DNA of 64,000 nt from Isoetes taiwanensis (lineage: Eukaryota > Streptophyta > Lycopodiopsida > Isoetales > Isoetaceae): NCBI GenBank assembly GCA_021234155.1, contig JAJEKV010000001.1:16313491-16377490 (forward strand), in the 5' to 3' direction. This document shows positions 1 through 10,723 of this stretch, piece after piece. The notes beneath the pieces are model-generated. The model saw only the letters and a list, made by a program, of their open reading frames with translations. It searched no databases and was not told where the DNA came from. A program made the translations under genes and the position numbers. Within the stretch, counting starts at the first letter, position 1; the number at the start of each line of letters is the position of its first letter.

Positions 1-1202
1 TAACCTAACGTCGCGTTTAGAAGCGACCTCGACCTGCGGCTGCTGGGTTGGCCTCGGTAGTCCGAATCAACCAGGGAAGCACATAAAACTTCCCGTTTTC
101 ACTTATAGATTTCTGGATCATTTCGGCCTGCTTGTGGCATGATTTGGTTGGTTTCAGGTCGGTTCCTGGCCACCAGGATCAGGTTATTCACAGCCAAAGT
201 CTACTCCAATCCTCCGGATTTTGCATTCTTTCCACATTTCGGCCTTCCTAAGGCCCAAATCGGCCCATTTCAGGGCGATTCCCATACTTTTCAGACATTT
301 CCATTCGACAAGATCATGCCGACTCTGCATGCTGCATGCAAGAGAAATTCCACTGTCTTTGCTAGTTCTGGCTTCATCACTTAATTTTAACCCATTCTTA
401 TTCAAACATCCTAACCAATCTAACCCATCCCAGCTTCCTCTACCACGGATTACAGTCACACCTCTTACTATTACCATGATGGAAATTTCAGAAAAATATT
501 CAATTTGTCAATATTAAAGAATCACTATCCATGCCGTGCGTTCATGTTAACAACCATGCTCATACAATCCAATTCTATTCCCAGGCTAGATACATAACCA
601 CAAATTTAAGCAAGCACATAAATGCTACACTAGAAAACCCCAGGTGTAAGTCTTGATCCCCACCTGGAATCCCCCTTACTTCCTCTGCACTCCAACATGC
701 TCCCAAAGTATTGCTCACACCTTGCTCCTTCAGCAATTCGACTGCAATCTATCGCCTTCCAAATGCTTCACGCTGTACTTGTATTTATTATTAATCACCA
801 GTATATTTATCCGTATAATCTCTACATATACGATATATATACTCTGCATGCATAGTATTTTAATTATTATTCCTTTGCATCCTTTAATAAAATAATTCCA
901 CAATGTACCTCAAAATCCTAGGTCCGTTACTTGGTGCTATTTATGAGACCATTAATTTAAACTTGAACCTAGAAACATATTGAGTTGGTGCTCAAATACG
1001 CGAATTAAATTGGTGCTTAATTCGTTTATGGACACAACTGAGAACAACTGCCTTCAGAAAGGAGGAATTATTATGGATATGTTAGCTCAGGGGAGTGGGC
1101 TTGAACATTAGTCTTGGTGGACTAGCATGGGTGTGCAAGATTGGTGAATTAATGGCAAGGCAAGGTAGTTAAATTGGCAAAGACATCTTATATTAGTGGT
1201 GG
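1..1202. other. AT-rich stretch, no recognisable gene
   Basis: Only short unconserved reading frames on both strands (for example about 80-98 codons between 139 and 517). I recognise no domain, RNA gene or repeat here. Confidence 0.5.
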
Positions 1203-1232
1203 TTAAATAATATCTTATAAGATATTATTTAA
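1203..1232. repeat. 30-bp perfect palindrome
   Basis: The two 15-bp halves are exact reverse complements (left half TTAAATAATATCTTA). It would form a loopless AT hairpin. It lies in AT-rich DNA with no gene attached. Confidence 0.9.
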
Positions 1233-2190
1233 TGGTTAAAACATTATAAGACTTTGACTAAAATAGGTAGAGCCATAATTGGAAAAGGGGCAGCGATCTT
1301 TTTGAAAAGGGGCCAGCTTCGGATATATAGAGGTTGCATCGAATCTTCAACCATTCAGTTTCCGGATATTCTTCAATAGGCTGCTACAGTCGGATTTGCC
1401 TGCGACCAACTCCACCCTTTAAGCCAATCGAATTCTTCTTACTGGAAATCCTGATCCTTGCTTGGAGATTTGCGATTGCCTTCTGCCTTGCTGTTAATTT
1501 TGCCAGATCTTAACACTGTTGGCCCAGTTGGGTGGTGAACTGCCATTAATTGTCTTTTATCTTGGATCTTCCTCTAGTTTTGATGAACTAGAGCCAGATC
1601 ATTCCGCGTTATTGGTGTAACTCATAATAAATAGGAGCTATGAGTGCGAACTGGGATCAAAAACTGGTGGCGCCAAAAGTGGCCTAGGATTAGGTTTTAA
1701 TCTCTTACGCATTGGCTACAAGAGGGTGTGTTCATGTGGCAGATCACCTATAGGGTGAAGCCATATGGAACCCTCCTAAGGTTGGTTAAGTTATATAATT
1801 TACTTGACCATGCCCCATATTTGGTGCATACAAGTCTACCAATATAGATTTATATGGTGGCATGGCCCAGAATATACATATTTATATTGTATATTCTAGG
1901 GAAACGTCATAACAATGTTACAATTCGAGAGAAGTGAACAGAATCTTTGTAAGCACAATCCTAATATCAGAAAAGTCAACCTCCAGCTAACCAAGAGACT
2001 GTAAGGGTTTTCGTGTGCAGATGACAGACATTGAAGTCCTACCCAGGTTAAGGCAATATAAAATATCTAATTGGTAATACCCAGGAACATCTTAAGATAT
2101 TCATGCACTAGCTTCACTGCGTTCTTCATTATGTTCTAATTACCAGTTATTTAGTGGCGGGATTAAACCGCTCCAAACCAGGTAAGAGCC
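1233..2190. other. Unassigned stretch with small hairpin
   Basis: No gene recognised. Holds a 9-bp stem, 11-nt loop hairpin at 1869-1897 (AGAATATAC / GTATATTCT) and a TATA-like tatatag near 1324. A TGGCGCC stretch near 1669 recalls an LTR primer-binding site, but no LTR pair is visible. Confidence 0.4.
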
Positions 2191-2323
2191 GGTTCACATG
2201 CAACAATGGTGGGAGAGGGGCCCTGTTATACCCTTTGTAAATTCGTGACGGTCCGTGATGGTGGGCGTAAAATGGCATGGCATTTTACATGATGGTGAAG
2301 GTGGCGATGGTGCATGTGAATCC
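2191..2323. mobile_element. Small MITE-like element with imperfect inverted ends
   Basis: Left end GGTTCACATGCAACAATGG and the reverse complement of the right end (GGATTCACATGCACCATCG) match imperfectly over about 20 bp. The interior holds a further hairpin, GTAAAATG-gcatgg-CATTTTAC. No clear target-site duplication, so the class is unknown. Confidence 0.4.
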
Positions 2324-2361
2324 AGCCTAATAAGATATACACTATGTCAATCGTAATACAA

Positions 2362-2784
2362 GCCAGGGCCTGATTACTGTCTTTTTGCCCTAAAATTATG
2401 GCACGCAATCCTTTCGCCGCTTCCCTGCTTTCCTCCGCTTCCATTTCTTTTCTCTCTTTCCGCAGGTCCCCTTGTGGCTCTGCCCTTCCTTTACTTAGCT
2501 TAGATTTCTCTTCTTAGCTTAGATTTCTTTCTTTTCGCAGGTCGGGCAAAAGCAGAGATCAAAGCAAAAGCAGCAGAGATCCGGCGAAAGCAACAGAGAT
2601 TCAAGCAGCAGAGATCCAAGCAGAGGCCCTATTTTTCGATTCTTCCTTCAAACGGCTCTGCTTTACTTTGGCCTTCGATTCTTCCTTCAAAGGCCTTATT
2701 CCTTCGATTCTGCCTTCTTCCCTTCAACGATTCAAACTTGCTCTGCTTTGCTTCGTTTTCTACTGTTCGTAATCAGGCCCTGGC
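2362..2784. repeat. Perfect 16-bp inverted repeat bounding 423 bp
   Basis: GCCAGGGCCTGATTAC at 2362-2377 is repeated exactly in inverse orientation at 2769-2784. CAGGG-type ends are common in hAT elements, but I see no 8-bp duplication outside them. The interior has a tandem TTAGCTTAGATTTCT pair (about 2500-2530) and repeated AGCAGAGATC and TTCGATTCTTCCTTCAA motifs. Confidence 0.45.
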
Positions 2785-4796
2785 GTGTAATATATTATGT
2801 CCCATAATTCCACGGCTGGGAGGGGATGCACGCACAGTAGGGCTTCTTTCGGCGGCGGCCACAAGCCTCGGCCCGGGCACTTCAGCGGCTCAGGCTCGTC
2901 GCGCCTCTCTGGCGCTGGCGCCCGCTCGGCCGATTTTTCTAACCTCTTAGGCAAGGGCAATAAATCATTTTCAAAACCAGTGACAACAATTAACATCGTA
3001 ATGGAATGCAGCATTAATGATTAACTATTCAGAGTATGCTATTCATAACGAATAATCTGAGAACAAACAGAGTTATCTGCAGTATATTCAATATGAATAA
3101 ACCAAATATCCACCAGTTTTATCTCACAATCAAGCCATAATCTAACAGTAACGGAAATGCATCACAACAAGCTTGATAATAAACAAGAATCATATACATA
3201 GTTCAGATTTGCATAACAGAATAATGGATAGACTTATCTCTTAATAGCCACAACCAACAGCCATAAAATTATCAGATCTTCTGGTGACTCTCCATGGTTC
3301 TGCACTGGTCTGGTCGGATTTGCTTCCTCGAAATCTTCTGCTCTGATATACTTCTACTCTTCCTGCTCTCTAACAGAATAATGGTTGGCCTCCCTAAATC
3401 TGCTATGTTTGCACCTTATCTGGTCGGCCACTTCCTTTAAATGCTTCCTGCCTGGTTTGCCTCTTTCTCTGATCCATTCCTGCCCTTCCAGATCCGCTCG
3501 CCGCTCCTCCCTTCGTTCTCCTCCTTTCAACCGTAACCTGCTTTGCTGCCTTCATGCCTTTTCAATTCAAAAGGGGCTTTTGTTCTTAACCCTTAGATTC
3601 TAATAAATCTCCACCCTTGGTTTTATTTTAATAATGTCAAGGTAAGTGGATCACCATTCTTGTATCTTCTTGAACCATTCTTGTCAAGAATGACAAATCG
3701 CCCTCCAAAACCTGTAGAATCCAGTCTGCCTTACCTTGACGTAGTAGAAATGGCATGGGGTCAGCAAGAATGGCTTTCCCCATGCCATTCTACATAACAT
3801 CTCTTTCTTCAACCATTCAAACAATATAACCCCTACAAGGTTTATAACTTCAAATAACATCCCCACATGCTAATATTGCTAATATGACCCGTTTTGTAAA
3901 ACTTAGCATGGTAAGATCACATGGCATTGCTCCTTTGATCACGTTTTCACCCAAAATGCACAATTTTGAACAAATTATTCCTTCTACAGAGACCCGTCAG
4001 TATTGACTCTAGTGTATTGTTTGACTCCTAGGAAATACATCGTACTTTTTTGCTAACATCCATTAACTAGCACATTGCAATCCGAAATACCCGGTCTTCT
4101 CTTCCTAAGCTATACTATTCTCAGACCATGAACTCATATAATTTATTTGTTGCCCCATATAAATGGCTTGGTTGTAGTCTCCAAACTTATGCTGGAATTG
4201 CTAGCATATTATTAGATTGTTTATAGAAGACGTACTGGAATTATAAAGATGAAAAGTCTGCCTTTGAAGTGTTTTAAAATTACCTGCCTTATTGGACATG
4301 GGAATTGTGGTGGACATACTTGTTCCATCGGATTAAATTCTTGTTTCCTGATTCTCTAACCATCAAGATGGTTGATTGTAAATTTCTCAATCTTTTCAAA
4401 AACATCAAGCATCTTTTCAAAGCCATTATCTAGCTGTAGGATCTGCAACCTTTGCTAAAATTCTAGCATTGAGTGCATCTTTCACCTTTTTTTAAACACC
4501 AATAGCTTCATTCCCTGTCAAAAGTTGCAATAAAAAGATCCCAAATGCAAAGACATAATGCATGTGTGACAATATATTCAGAGTCCATAACATTGTGTCA
4601 CCAATTGTGTCCACTTTTGGAACCTGTCAGAGTACCTACAATTGTTACTTCAGAAATGGATATTGTTTTCTTGTTCTTTCTATCAAAGACAATTGAAAAG
4701 TTCAAATTAAAAGTCCAAAGCATGTTAATATTCAAGGTCAAGGTAAAGAAAGTACTAATGGAGGTGGAAATGAATGAATCCAATTTAACACTTACA
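2785..4796. other. No recognisable gene
   Basis: A GC-rich patch at 2800-2950 could encode short peptides on either strand, but none is recognisable. The remainder is AT-rich with only short frames. Confidence 0.4.
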
Positions 4797-4834
4797 AGAA
4801 ATTTATCGCGGCGGCCGCCGCCGCGAACATTTCT
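4797..4834. repeat. GC-rich hairpin (38 bp)
   Basis: TCGCGGCGGC (4806-4815) and GCCGCCGCGA (4817-4826) are exact complements around a single C. Outer AGAAAT/ATTTCT arms extend the stem with a small bulge. It stands out as a GC island in AT-rich DNA. Confidence 0.85.
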
Positions 4835-5886
4835 CTTGACCGACTTGATGTTATTTCGAGATGAAATTTTTCTACTAAATAACCTATTCATTAGTCGAGT
4901 TAAATGCCAGTCTAAAAGTTAATAGGCAACAACATTTAAATACATGAAATCAGTTTCTTTAAATGGAATGGTGAATTGGGCTTTTAAGAATTCTAGGAAC
5001 TATGACCCTCAAATTGAATATTGTCTACTTCAGGAACTTGATGGGAAACCTTAGTGTTCCAATGGAACAAACAAATATCAAAGAAGATACAATCATGGTC
5101 TACGCCTAGTATTGTCCTTCTCAAGTTAAATCTTGGGCAGAAGATAGAAAGCACAAATGACTAGGTCATAAATCCTTGGCAAACACTCGTCATAAATGAT
5201 GTGAATGCTAGGACTATCATTACTTGTTCAGCACCTTCTTGTGCAACTCTAATGCTTTAAGAGTTCCTATTTCACAAATCATGGGGCCAACATGTTCAAA
5301 ATCATCTGTATTATATGGGTTTTAAAATAGTAAGAATTTTAGATTGATTGATGAGATAAGGTTTGTTGCAAATGTTTTTACGAAAATTTTGGTCGAAGCA
5401 ACAAAATTTAAAAAGAAATAATTGTTTGCAATTGTTGGAAAAACGAAAAAAGGAAGATTGTTCGAGAAAAAAACACAAAAAAGATGTTGAAGAAAGAAAA
5501 AGCTTCATGGCAGCGTCTTCTGCCAACCATGCTGGATTGGAAGCACAATGCAACAGCCCTTGACATGGAGCATCGCATTTTCTCTTCCAATTTCCATGCA
5601 GTTGGATGATTTTCGACTAACGGCCACTGGAAGATTTTCTATGTGCATGCTTGATGGAGATGGGGGAGGAACTAAAAATAGCACGACAATTCCAACATCA
5701 TGAATTGACAATGGGTATGCCACATCCAACATTTGCTGCAACTTGCAATTTCAATCATTATAGCAATCATTGGTCTATGCCTTTGTGTATATTTACAAAT
5801 TTAAAAGTATTTATATGATTTATACTTCTACACAATGGCCACTACGCCAAGCCATTTGGAAACTTATGGAACATGTGCTCATACAT
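4835..5886. other. No recognisable gene
   Basis: Short lysine-rich or phenylalanine-rich frames around 5360-5590 overlap on opposite strands and match nothing I know. Confidence 0.4.
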
Positions 5887-6636
5887 GGACAGACCATAGC
5901 TACCGGGAACCAAGTTCCGAACTTGGTTCCCGTTCCCAACTCCGTTCCCGAGCGTCCTGAGTTCCGGGAACTCCGAGCCAAGTTCCCACTACATGTGCTA
6001 CCGGGAACTTCGTTCCGGACGAAGTTCCCATAAATGGAAACTTGAGTTCCCGGTAGCAAATTTTTTGGGAACTAAATTTACAAAGGAATGGAAAAAAGAA
6101 AGTGTCGAATATGATTTAAAACAATGCTATTTTTTCCCTCCTATTTTTTTTACAAGGCTTAAGATTTATTCTTCACCGCATCTGCTAAATGCAACCTTTT
6201 GCTACACAATTTGTTAACTTTGCAATAAAAATCTTTTCCAGTCACGTTTCCATATTTTTGCAATTTGAAATCTTCCCAAACTAAAGTTTTATGTTGGTAT
6301 TAAAGGTGTTTTCAGTTTTATGTATTTTTAGTTACTATATTCTAGTTATGTGTTCTTTCTAAAAGCTTATAACTTCTTAAAATTGTTGTTTTCAAACTTT
6401 ATATGAGCATTAAACAGTGGTTTTATCTATTACGTTCACACATCACTATGTATTTCACTTTTTTCTATTCTATGTGTTCTATAATGATCTACATGCAAAG
6501 GGAACTCCAAAACCGTTTGAATTTTTAAAAAATTCGAAGGTTGGACGTTCCCGTTCCCATCCGTTCCCGTTCCCGTTCCGAATTTTGGGTCCGAGTTCCC
6601 GTTCCCGTTCCCGTTCCGGGTAGCTATGGGACAGAC
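5887..6636. mobile_element. Non-autonomous hAT-type MITE with target-site duplication
   Basis: The element spans 5895-6628 and is bounded by the 8-bp direct repeat GGACAGAC (5887-5894 and 6629-6636). Its ends are a 16-bp inverted repeat, CATAGCTACCGGGAAC and GTTCCGGGTAGCTATG, with one mismatch. An 8-bp duplication plus CA...TG ends is diagnostic of the hAT superfamily. About 160 bp at the left end and 80 bp at the right end are filled with GGGAAC/GTTCCC motifs in both orientations, as expected of subterminal transposase-binding arrays. The middle is AT-rich and encodes no transposase, so it would need one in trans. Confidence 0.88.
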
Positions 6637-8525
6637 TAGTTTTAATAAGATTTCGATTTCTGAGACTTTTATAGAAGTGGCCATTATTTATTAACTGAAT
6701 GACATAGATCAACTTATGCAAAACTCCAAAGACAAAAACTTTAAATTGCCTTAAAAATATTAACTTAGATGGAAGCTTTTGCCTAAATTTTGGAACAGAT
6801 GCATAGTATCCATACATTCATTGTGGAATGGGATTGCAACTGAAACCTTAACCTTATGGCAGATGAGCTTTTACTGATCTGGCTTCTACTTGAGACAATC
6901 TAGAATTGACCTTCCCCTTCTCCAAATTTCTATTTTGCCTATTTATATTTTCCATGCAGATGTTCAATGTGCTGCTGCAACTTTGCTATTTCCTGCACAA
7001 CAACAAAAGGAAGCATCATGAAAAAAAAAATATCCATTCTCAACTTGCAAAAAGATGGAACTATGGAAAATGCCTATTGGACCAATCACTGTATGCATGC
7101 ATTCTCAATGCCAAACTCAAATCCTGTGAGGGTGATAGGCTCTTGAAAGCACATGCAAAGTTTTCTCATAAGATAAAACCATATCTTTCTGGTTCTGTTA
7201 TAGAGTTGGGCTGCGTTGTCATCATCGCATCACAGCATATGATTCGATAAGTGCAGGCGCGGCCCCAAACTAGAAATAATAATAAAAAAAAGACTAAGAA
7301 CACATGCAGCAGCCAGCTCTTTTATTTACATAAGCTGAACAGAGTATAAGCAACAGACCAGAAGTTCATCTTCATGGTGCAAAAATTGTCTGTTTGATAT
7401 AGGCTAAACACTAGTTCAAACTTATTCAAGCCATCATGCTCTATTATGCTCTGTGATACATGAGAAGAGAAGTCTTGCCAGTTCTGAAAGGAGTTGCTAC
7501 TGCAATCCATATGCATGTGAGCACAACTTGGTGTCCCACAATAAATGGTCGTTCCAGCATCAATTTTACAATACATCATCCCCCTGTTTTTTTTAAGGGC
7601 AAGCCATCTCATAATTTAATTTAGAATTCCTTACTCTTGCCTCCTCATAATCATTGGGCATCTCAACAAAATATTAGCATAATCAATGCCTCAGCCAACT
7701 TATTATTCAAAATGACGATTAATCAGCAAGTTGCAGCTTCCAATTTAAATGCCAAGAAATTCTGGCAAAATTTAGTGCAACCAAGCAACAATGAGCCCAA
7801 ACAACACTGCCAAGGATGCGCAACACCCCTCTTCTCAGCATTTAATATGGGAAAGCAGGCAAACAAATGAGCACATGCAAGATTTAAAGTAATGGATGGC
7901 ACGTGATATAAACAATGCATGCACTTACCTAGGATACCAGAAAGTATAAAGATGAAGACATGCAGTAAGAATACTATACCATTTTTGTAACTTTTGCCCA
8001 TGATGTTCTTTCCAGAGATGAAAATGTAATTGTTCTCCTTTCCAAATTGATTTCCTAGCAGTTGGCATCAAACAGAAATACTTGCTCAGAAGAGAGCATC
8101 CATTTAACAGAAAACCAAACTTACGTTGCAATCTAAACAAAATGTAAGCTAGAAACACCGACTCTAAGGAGCAAACAAATGATGGCAACTACTGTGCGAA
8201 TGGTCGCAGAGATGCAAAACCTTCTTGTGCTGGCTTCAGGGCAGTAGGTTCCCCGATGCCTTTTTGGGGTTTTTTTTTTGGTTTTTTTTGGGGAAATGTT
8301 GCCTGCCGCTGAAGAGGGCGGTGGTTTTGTGCCCTGCTTCTACATGGATGGCCGGATCTGGTTGTCTGGTTTTGGCATGTCTGTGAGTAGCTACCTGGCA
8401 GTGAAATCGTCCTGCTCCCAGGTCGTTGTGGCAAATTCCCTCCGAGTTTGTGGGAGGCTGGCCGCGTGGCCCTGCCTTCTGGGAAGCTGTTTTGGGTCTT
8501 TAATTGTGCATGCTGGTGCAGCGGG
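6637..8525. other. No recognisable gene; G/T-rich tract before the HUH locus
   Basis: 6637-8190 has only short frames, including a 96-codon minus-strand frame at 7322-7612 that I do not recognise. A G/T-rich tract at 8260-8295 precedes an abrupt rise in GC and may mark the left edge of the next element. Confidence 0.4.
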
Positions 8526-8583
8526 ATGGCGAGCAGCAGCAGGTCTGCGGAGGGAAGCAATCCATCTGTTGGGGCATCTGCAG
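8526..8583 (+). CDS. Possible first coding exon of the HUH/Rep-like gene
   Basis: An ATG in favourable context (GCGGGATGGCG) opens a 19-codon Ser/Ala-rich frame that ends at a strong donor, CAG|GTAACT, at 8584. An acceptor at 8751 (TTGTAG) or 8694 (GAGCAG) would join it in phase to the large frame downstream, skipping the weakly coding 8604-8694 or 8604-8751 stretch. A 168-bp intron would match the second predicted intron (172 bp). This is inference from splice signals; the simpler alternative is initiation at the ATG at 8604. Confidence 0.4.
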
Positions 8584-8603
8584 GTAACTTGTAAATTCCC
8601 TTC

Positions 8604-10082
8604 ATGTTGAAACGATTGGCCAGAGAGTGGAGAGGAGGGAACGGTTCCCTTGATGAGGAGGGCAGGCCTCCTGAAAGCAGTAAAGCTGGAGCAGCCAGGA
8701 AGAATTCCGTGTCCCTTATGTGCGGCCCTGCTTTGCTGGATAGTGTTGTAGGTTGTCCCCAGGTTGCCTCTTATCCGCTTTTCCACCGTAGTACCTATGT
8801 AGAAGTTCCCTCTGAGGAGCTCCACCTGAGCGCAGAAAGGGCCCAGCATAATCTGAATGTGCTTGCTGAGGCCTGTAACGCTGCTGTGCCAACAAGGAAG
8901 AGAGGCAGACCACGCAAGGAGGCGGCAATTGTTATCCATGAGCAGAATCAGAGGGACGAGATGAAGAGAAGGAAACAGCAGGAGAGAGATGAGAAGAAGA
9001 AGGAGAGAGAGCAGAGGCAGAAGGAGAAAAAGGAGGCCCGTGAGCTTGCAAAGAGGGAGAAAGAGGAGAAGAGATCTTCGAGGAGACAAAAGGGGCAAGA
9101 GGGTGATGATAGGAGTAATGTTTTGGACGTGAGCGTAACAGTCACAATTAGTGGGTCGGATATAGCAGAGGACCATTACCTCAGGGTTTGCAAATTTCTT
9201 GATTCAGATTGCATAGCTGGTATGGTGGCAGTTGAGCGGGGATCGGAGCTGGATCACCTGCATTTGCAATGTGTGTTCCGTGTCCCTATGACAACTCCTG
9301 CAGCTGTCAATGTGCGCCTCAGGAATGCTCTGGACTGGACTAGCCATCGTCCACCAGGAGGTGTCATCATGTGCAAGGCATTGAAAGATACCCGCCTGCA
9401 CTGCTTCGAAGGAATGCTAGGATACTGCTTAAAAGACAAAGGGAAGCTACATTTTAGGAGTCATATGAAAGATGTCACTGCAGACCAGCTAGAACGTGGC
9501 AAGAATTTGTATGCGCTTTATGGCGCAGGAGAGATCAAGCATTGTGTCGTGCTAGATAACAGAAACCTTTTTGGTCGTGCTGGACACTTTGTCATGTACC
9601 ATGGTAGACGGCAGCGCACTCCAAGCTTATGCTACACTATTGCACGTATGCTCCGTACTGGAAAGTTTGTCCTCTCAAGTGCATGGGTGCTGCCATGGAA
9701 TTCTGCCCGGATTAGTTATCATAGGGTGGAGGCTGCTTGGAGATTGACGCTAGATCCCAACCATGCTTCCATCAAGGATGTTCGGTGTGTTATTTATGGC
9801 CTCCCTCCAGGTGAAGAACCCATAGAGAAGGTTGGCAAGAGACGGCGCAGATTCTGGGATGATGCATTAGATTGCAAGGAATTAGACAGACTTGACGCGA
9901 TGCTGGAGGAAGAGAGCAGCACTGGGGAAGGGGACGATGCAGTTGATGTTGTAGATTATCCTACAGATGAGGAATACCGTGAGGAGACCGCAGCCTTCAT
10001 ACCTCCTGTAGACCCGAACCAGTATTGCTTGGCAGATTACATCCCCTTAGACGTAGAGGACCATGCTTTCCAGATTGGATAG
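8604..10082 (+). CDS. HUH (Rep-like) endonuclease of a Replitron-like transposon
   Basis: The 492-codon frame has four visible parts. Residues 98-105 form an AT-hook (RKRGRPRK). Residues about 112-165 are a highly charged Lys/Glu/Arg segment, probably coiled coil. Residues 174-281 look like a rolling-circle nuclease core: a beta-strand motif-1-like VSVTVTIS, then ELDHLHLQ with the His-x-His pair at 218 and 220, then GYCLKDKGK with the candidate nucleophile Tyr274 and Lys277. A conserved-looking basic region (282-410) and an acidic tail follow. HUH enzymes nick single-stranded DNA and form a 5'-phosphotyrosine link. No Walker A motif is present, so no helicase, which separates it from Helitrons. 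The locus is GC-richer than its flanks. A lone-domain HUH transposon (Replitron-like) fits best; an endogenised CRESS-type Rep is the alternative. Confidence 0.75.
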   Translation: MLKRLAREWRGGNGSLDEEGRPPESSKAGAARKNSVSLMCGPALLDSVVGCPQVASYPLFHRSTYVEVPSEELHLSAERAQHNLNVLAEACNAAVPTRKRGRPRKEAAIVIHEQNQRDEMKRRKQQERDEKKKEREQRQKEKKEARELAKREKEEKRSSRRQKGQEGDDRSNVLDVSVTVTISGSDIAEDHYLRVCKFLDSDCIAGMVAVERGSELDHLHLQCVFRVPMTTPAAVNVRLRNALDWTSHRPPGGVIMCKALKDTRLHCFEGMLGYCLKDKGKLHFRSHMKDVTADQLERGKNLYALYGAGEIKHCVVLDNRNLFGRAGHFVMYHGRRQRTPSLCYTIARMLRTGKFVLSSAWVLPWNSARISYHRVEAAWRLTLDPNHASIKDVRCVIYGLPPGEEPIEKVGKRRRRFWDDALDCKELDRLDAMLEEESSTGEGDDAVDVVDYPTDEEYREETAAFIPPVDPNQYCLADYIPLDVEDHAFQIG

Positions 10083-10150
10083 TATGCTTCTTGCAGTTTG
10101 AATTGCCTGTGTTGCATGAATGGATTAATTGAGTCGTCTTCTTCTTGTAG

Positions 10151-10539
10151 GTCCCACTGGAAATGTAGCAGCGCGTGAGGAGGTGGAAGATGGTTGCCCC
10201 GCAGCACCATTCTCCGCTTTCATCTCCTTGGATCCTGATTCCCTAGAGGTGGGCGCTGCTGGAGAAAACAATCCTCCACACGAGGGGCCTTTTTTGGACA
10301 TCGATTGGTTGAAGGAGCAGACTTGGAGATCTGTGCGTACGCTGTCGCTCGCCTTGGCCAACATAGTTGATGTGTTGGAAGAGGCCTTGACGGCGATGGA
10401 TGATCCTGAGATCGCTGTTGACCAACGGAACAGAAGAGTTTTCAGGGCAGAAGTGAATCACGTGAGGGCGATGCTGCTGTCCAAGCTCCGCCAGTTACAG
10501 GAGCTTGCTTCAAGGCACCCCCGCACCATGAGAGCTTGA
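10151..10539 (+). CDS. Probable last exon of the HUH/Rep-like gene
   Basis: This open frame of about 129 codons (extending back to 10129 if unspliced) starts right after a pyrimidine-rich tract and acceptor TTCTTCTTCTTGTAG. A donor GTGAGG at 9979 inside the upstream frame would join it in phase, completing an Arg codon across the junction and removing a 172-bp intron. The encoded segment is acidic and Pro-rich first, then helical with many Leu, Glu and Arg residues, ending near 10539. I recognise no domain in it. Without splicing, the upstream protein instead ends at 10082 with a different tail of about 33 residues, so two isoforms are possible. Function is unknown; dimerisation or DNA binding is plausible for a helical tail. 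Confidence 0.55.
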
Positions 10540-10723
10540 TAGAAAGAGCTTCTCTTAGTGTTTATATATATGTGTATAGCGGAAGTTTCTATGTTGCTGT
10601 GAATGGTTTTGACGGTTCAGTCGTGTAGCTGAAGTTGTTGGCAAATGGAGTGTACATGAGCTGTTCATGTACTGTTTCTCTGTGTAATGTAATGCTGTTA
10701 TAATCTGACGTGCATATAAAGTC

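Noticed and set aside
1640-1700. TGGCGCC-type primer-binding site suggesting an LTR retrotransposon
   Set aside because: No matching LTR pair, polypurine tract or gag-pol text nearby.
6436-6684. Gly/Asn repeat protein on the minus strand
   Set aside because: It is only the translation of GGGAAC repeats at the MITE end.
8278-8610. 110-codon frame upstream of the HUH gene as a separate protein
   Set aside because: Low-complexity start in a G/T tract; the better exon candidate (8526) lies in a different frame.
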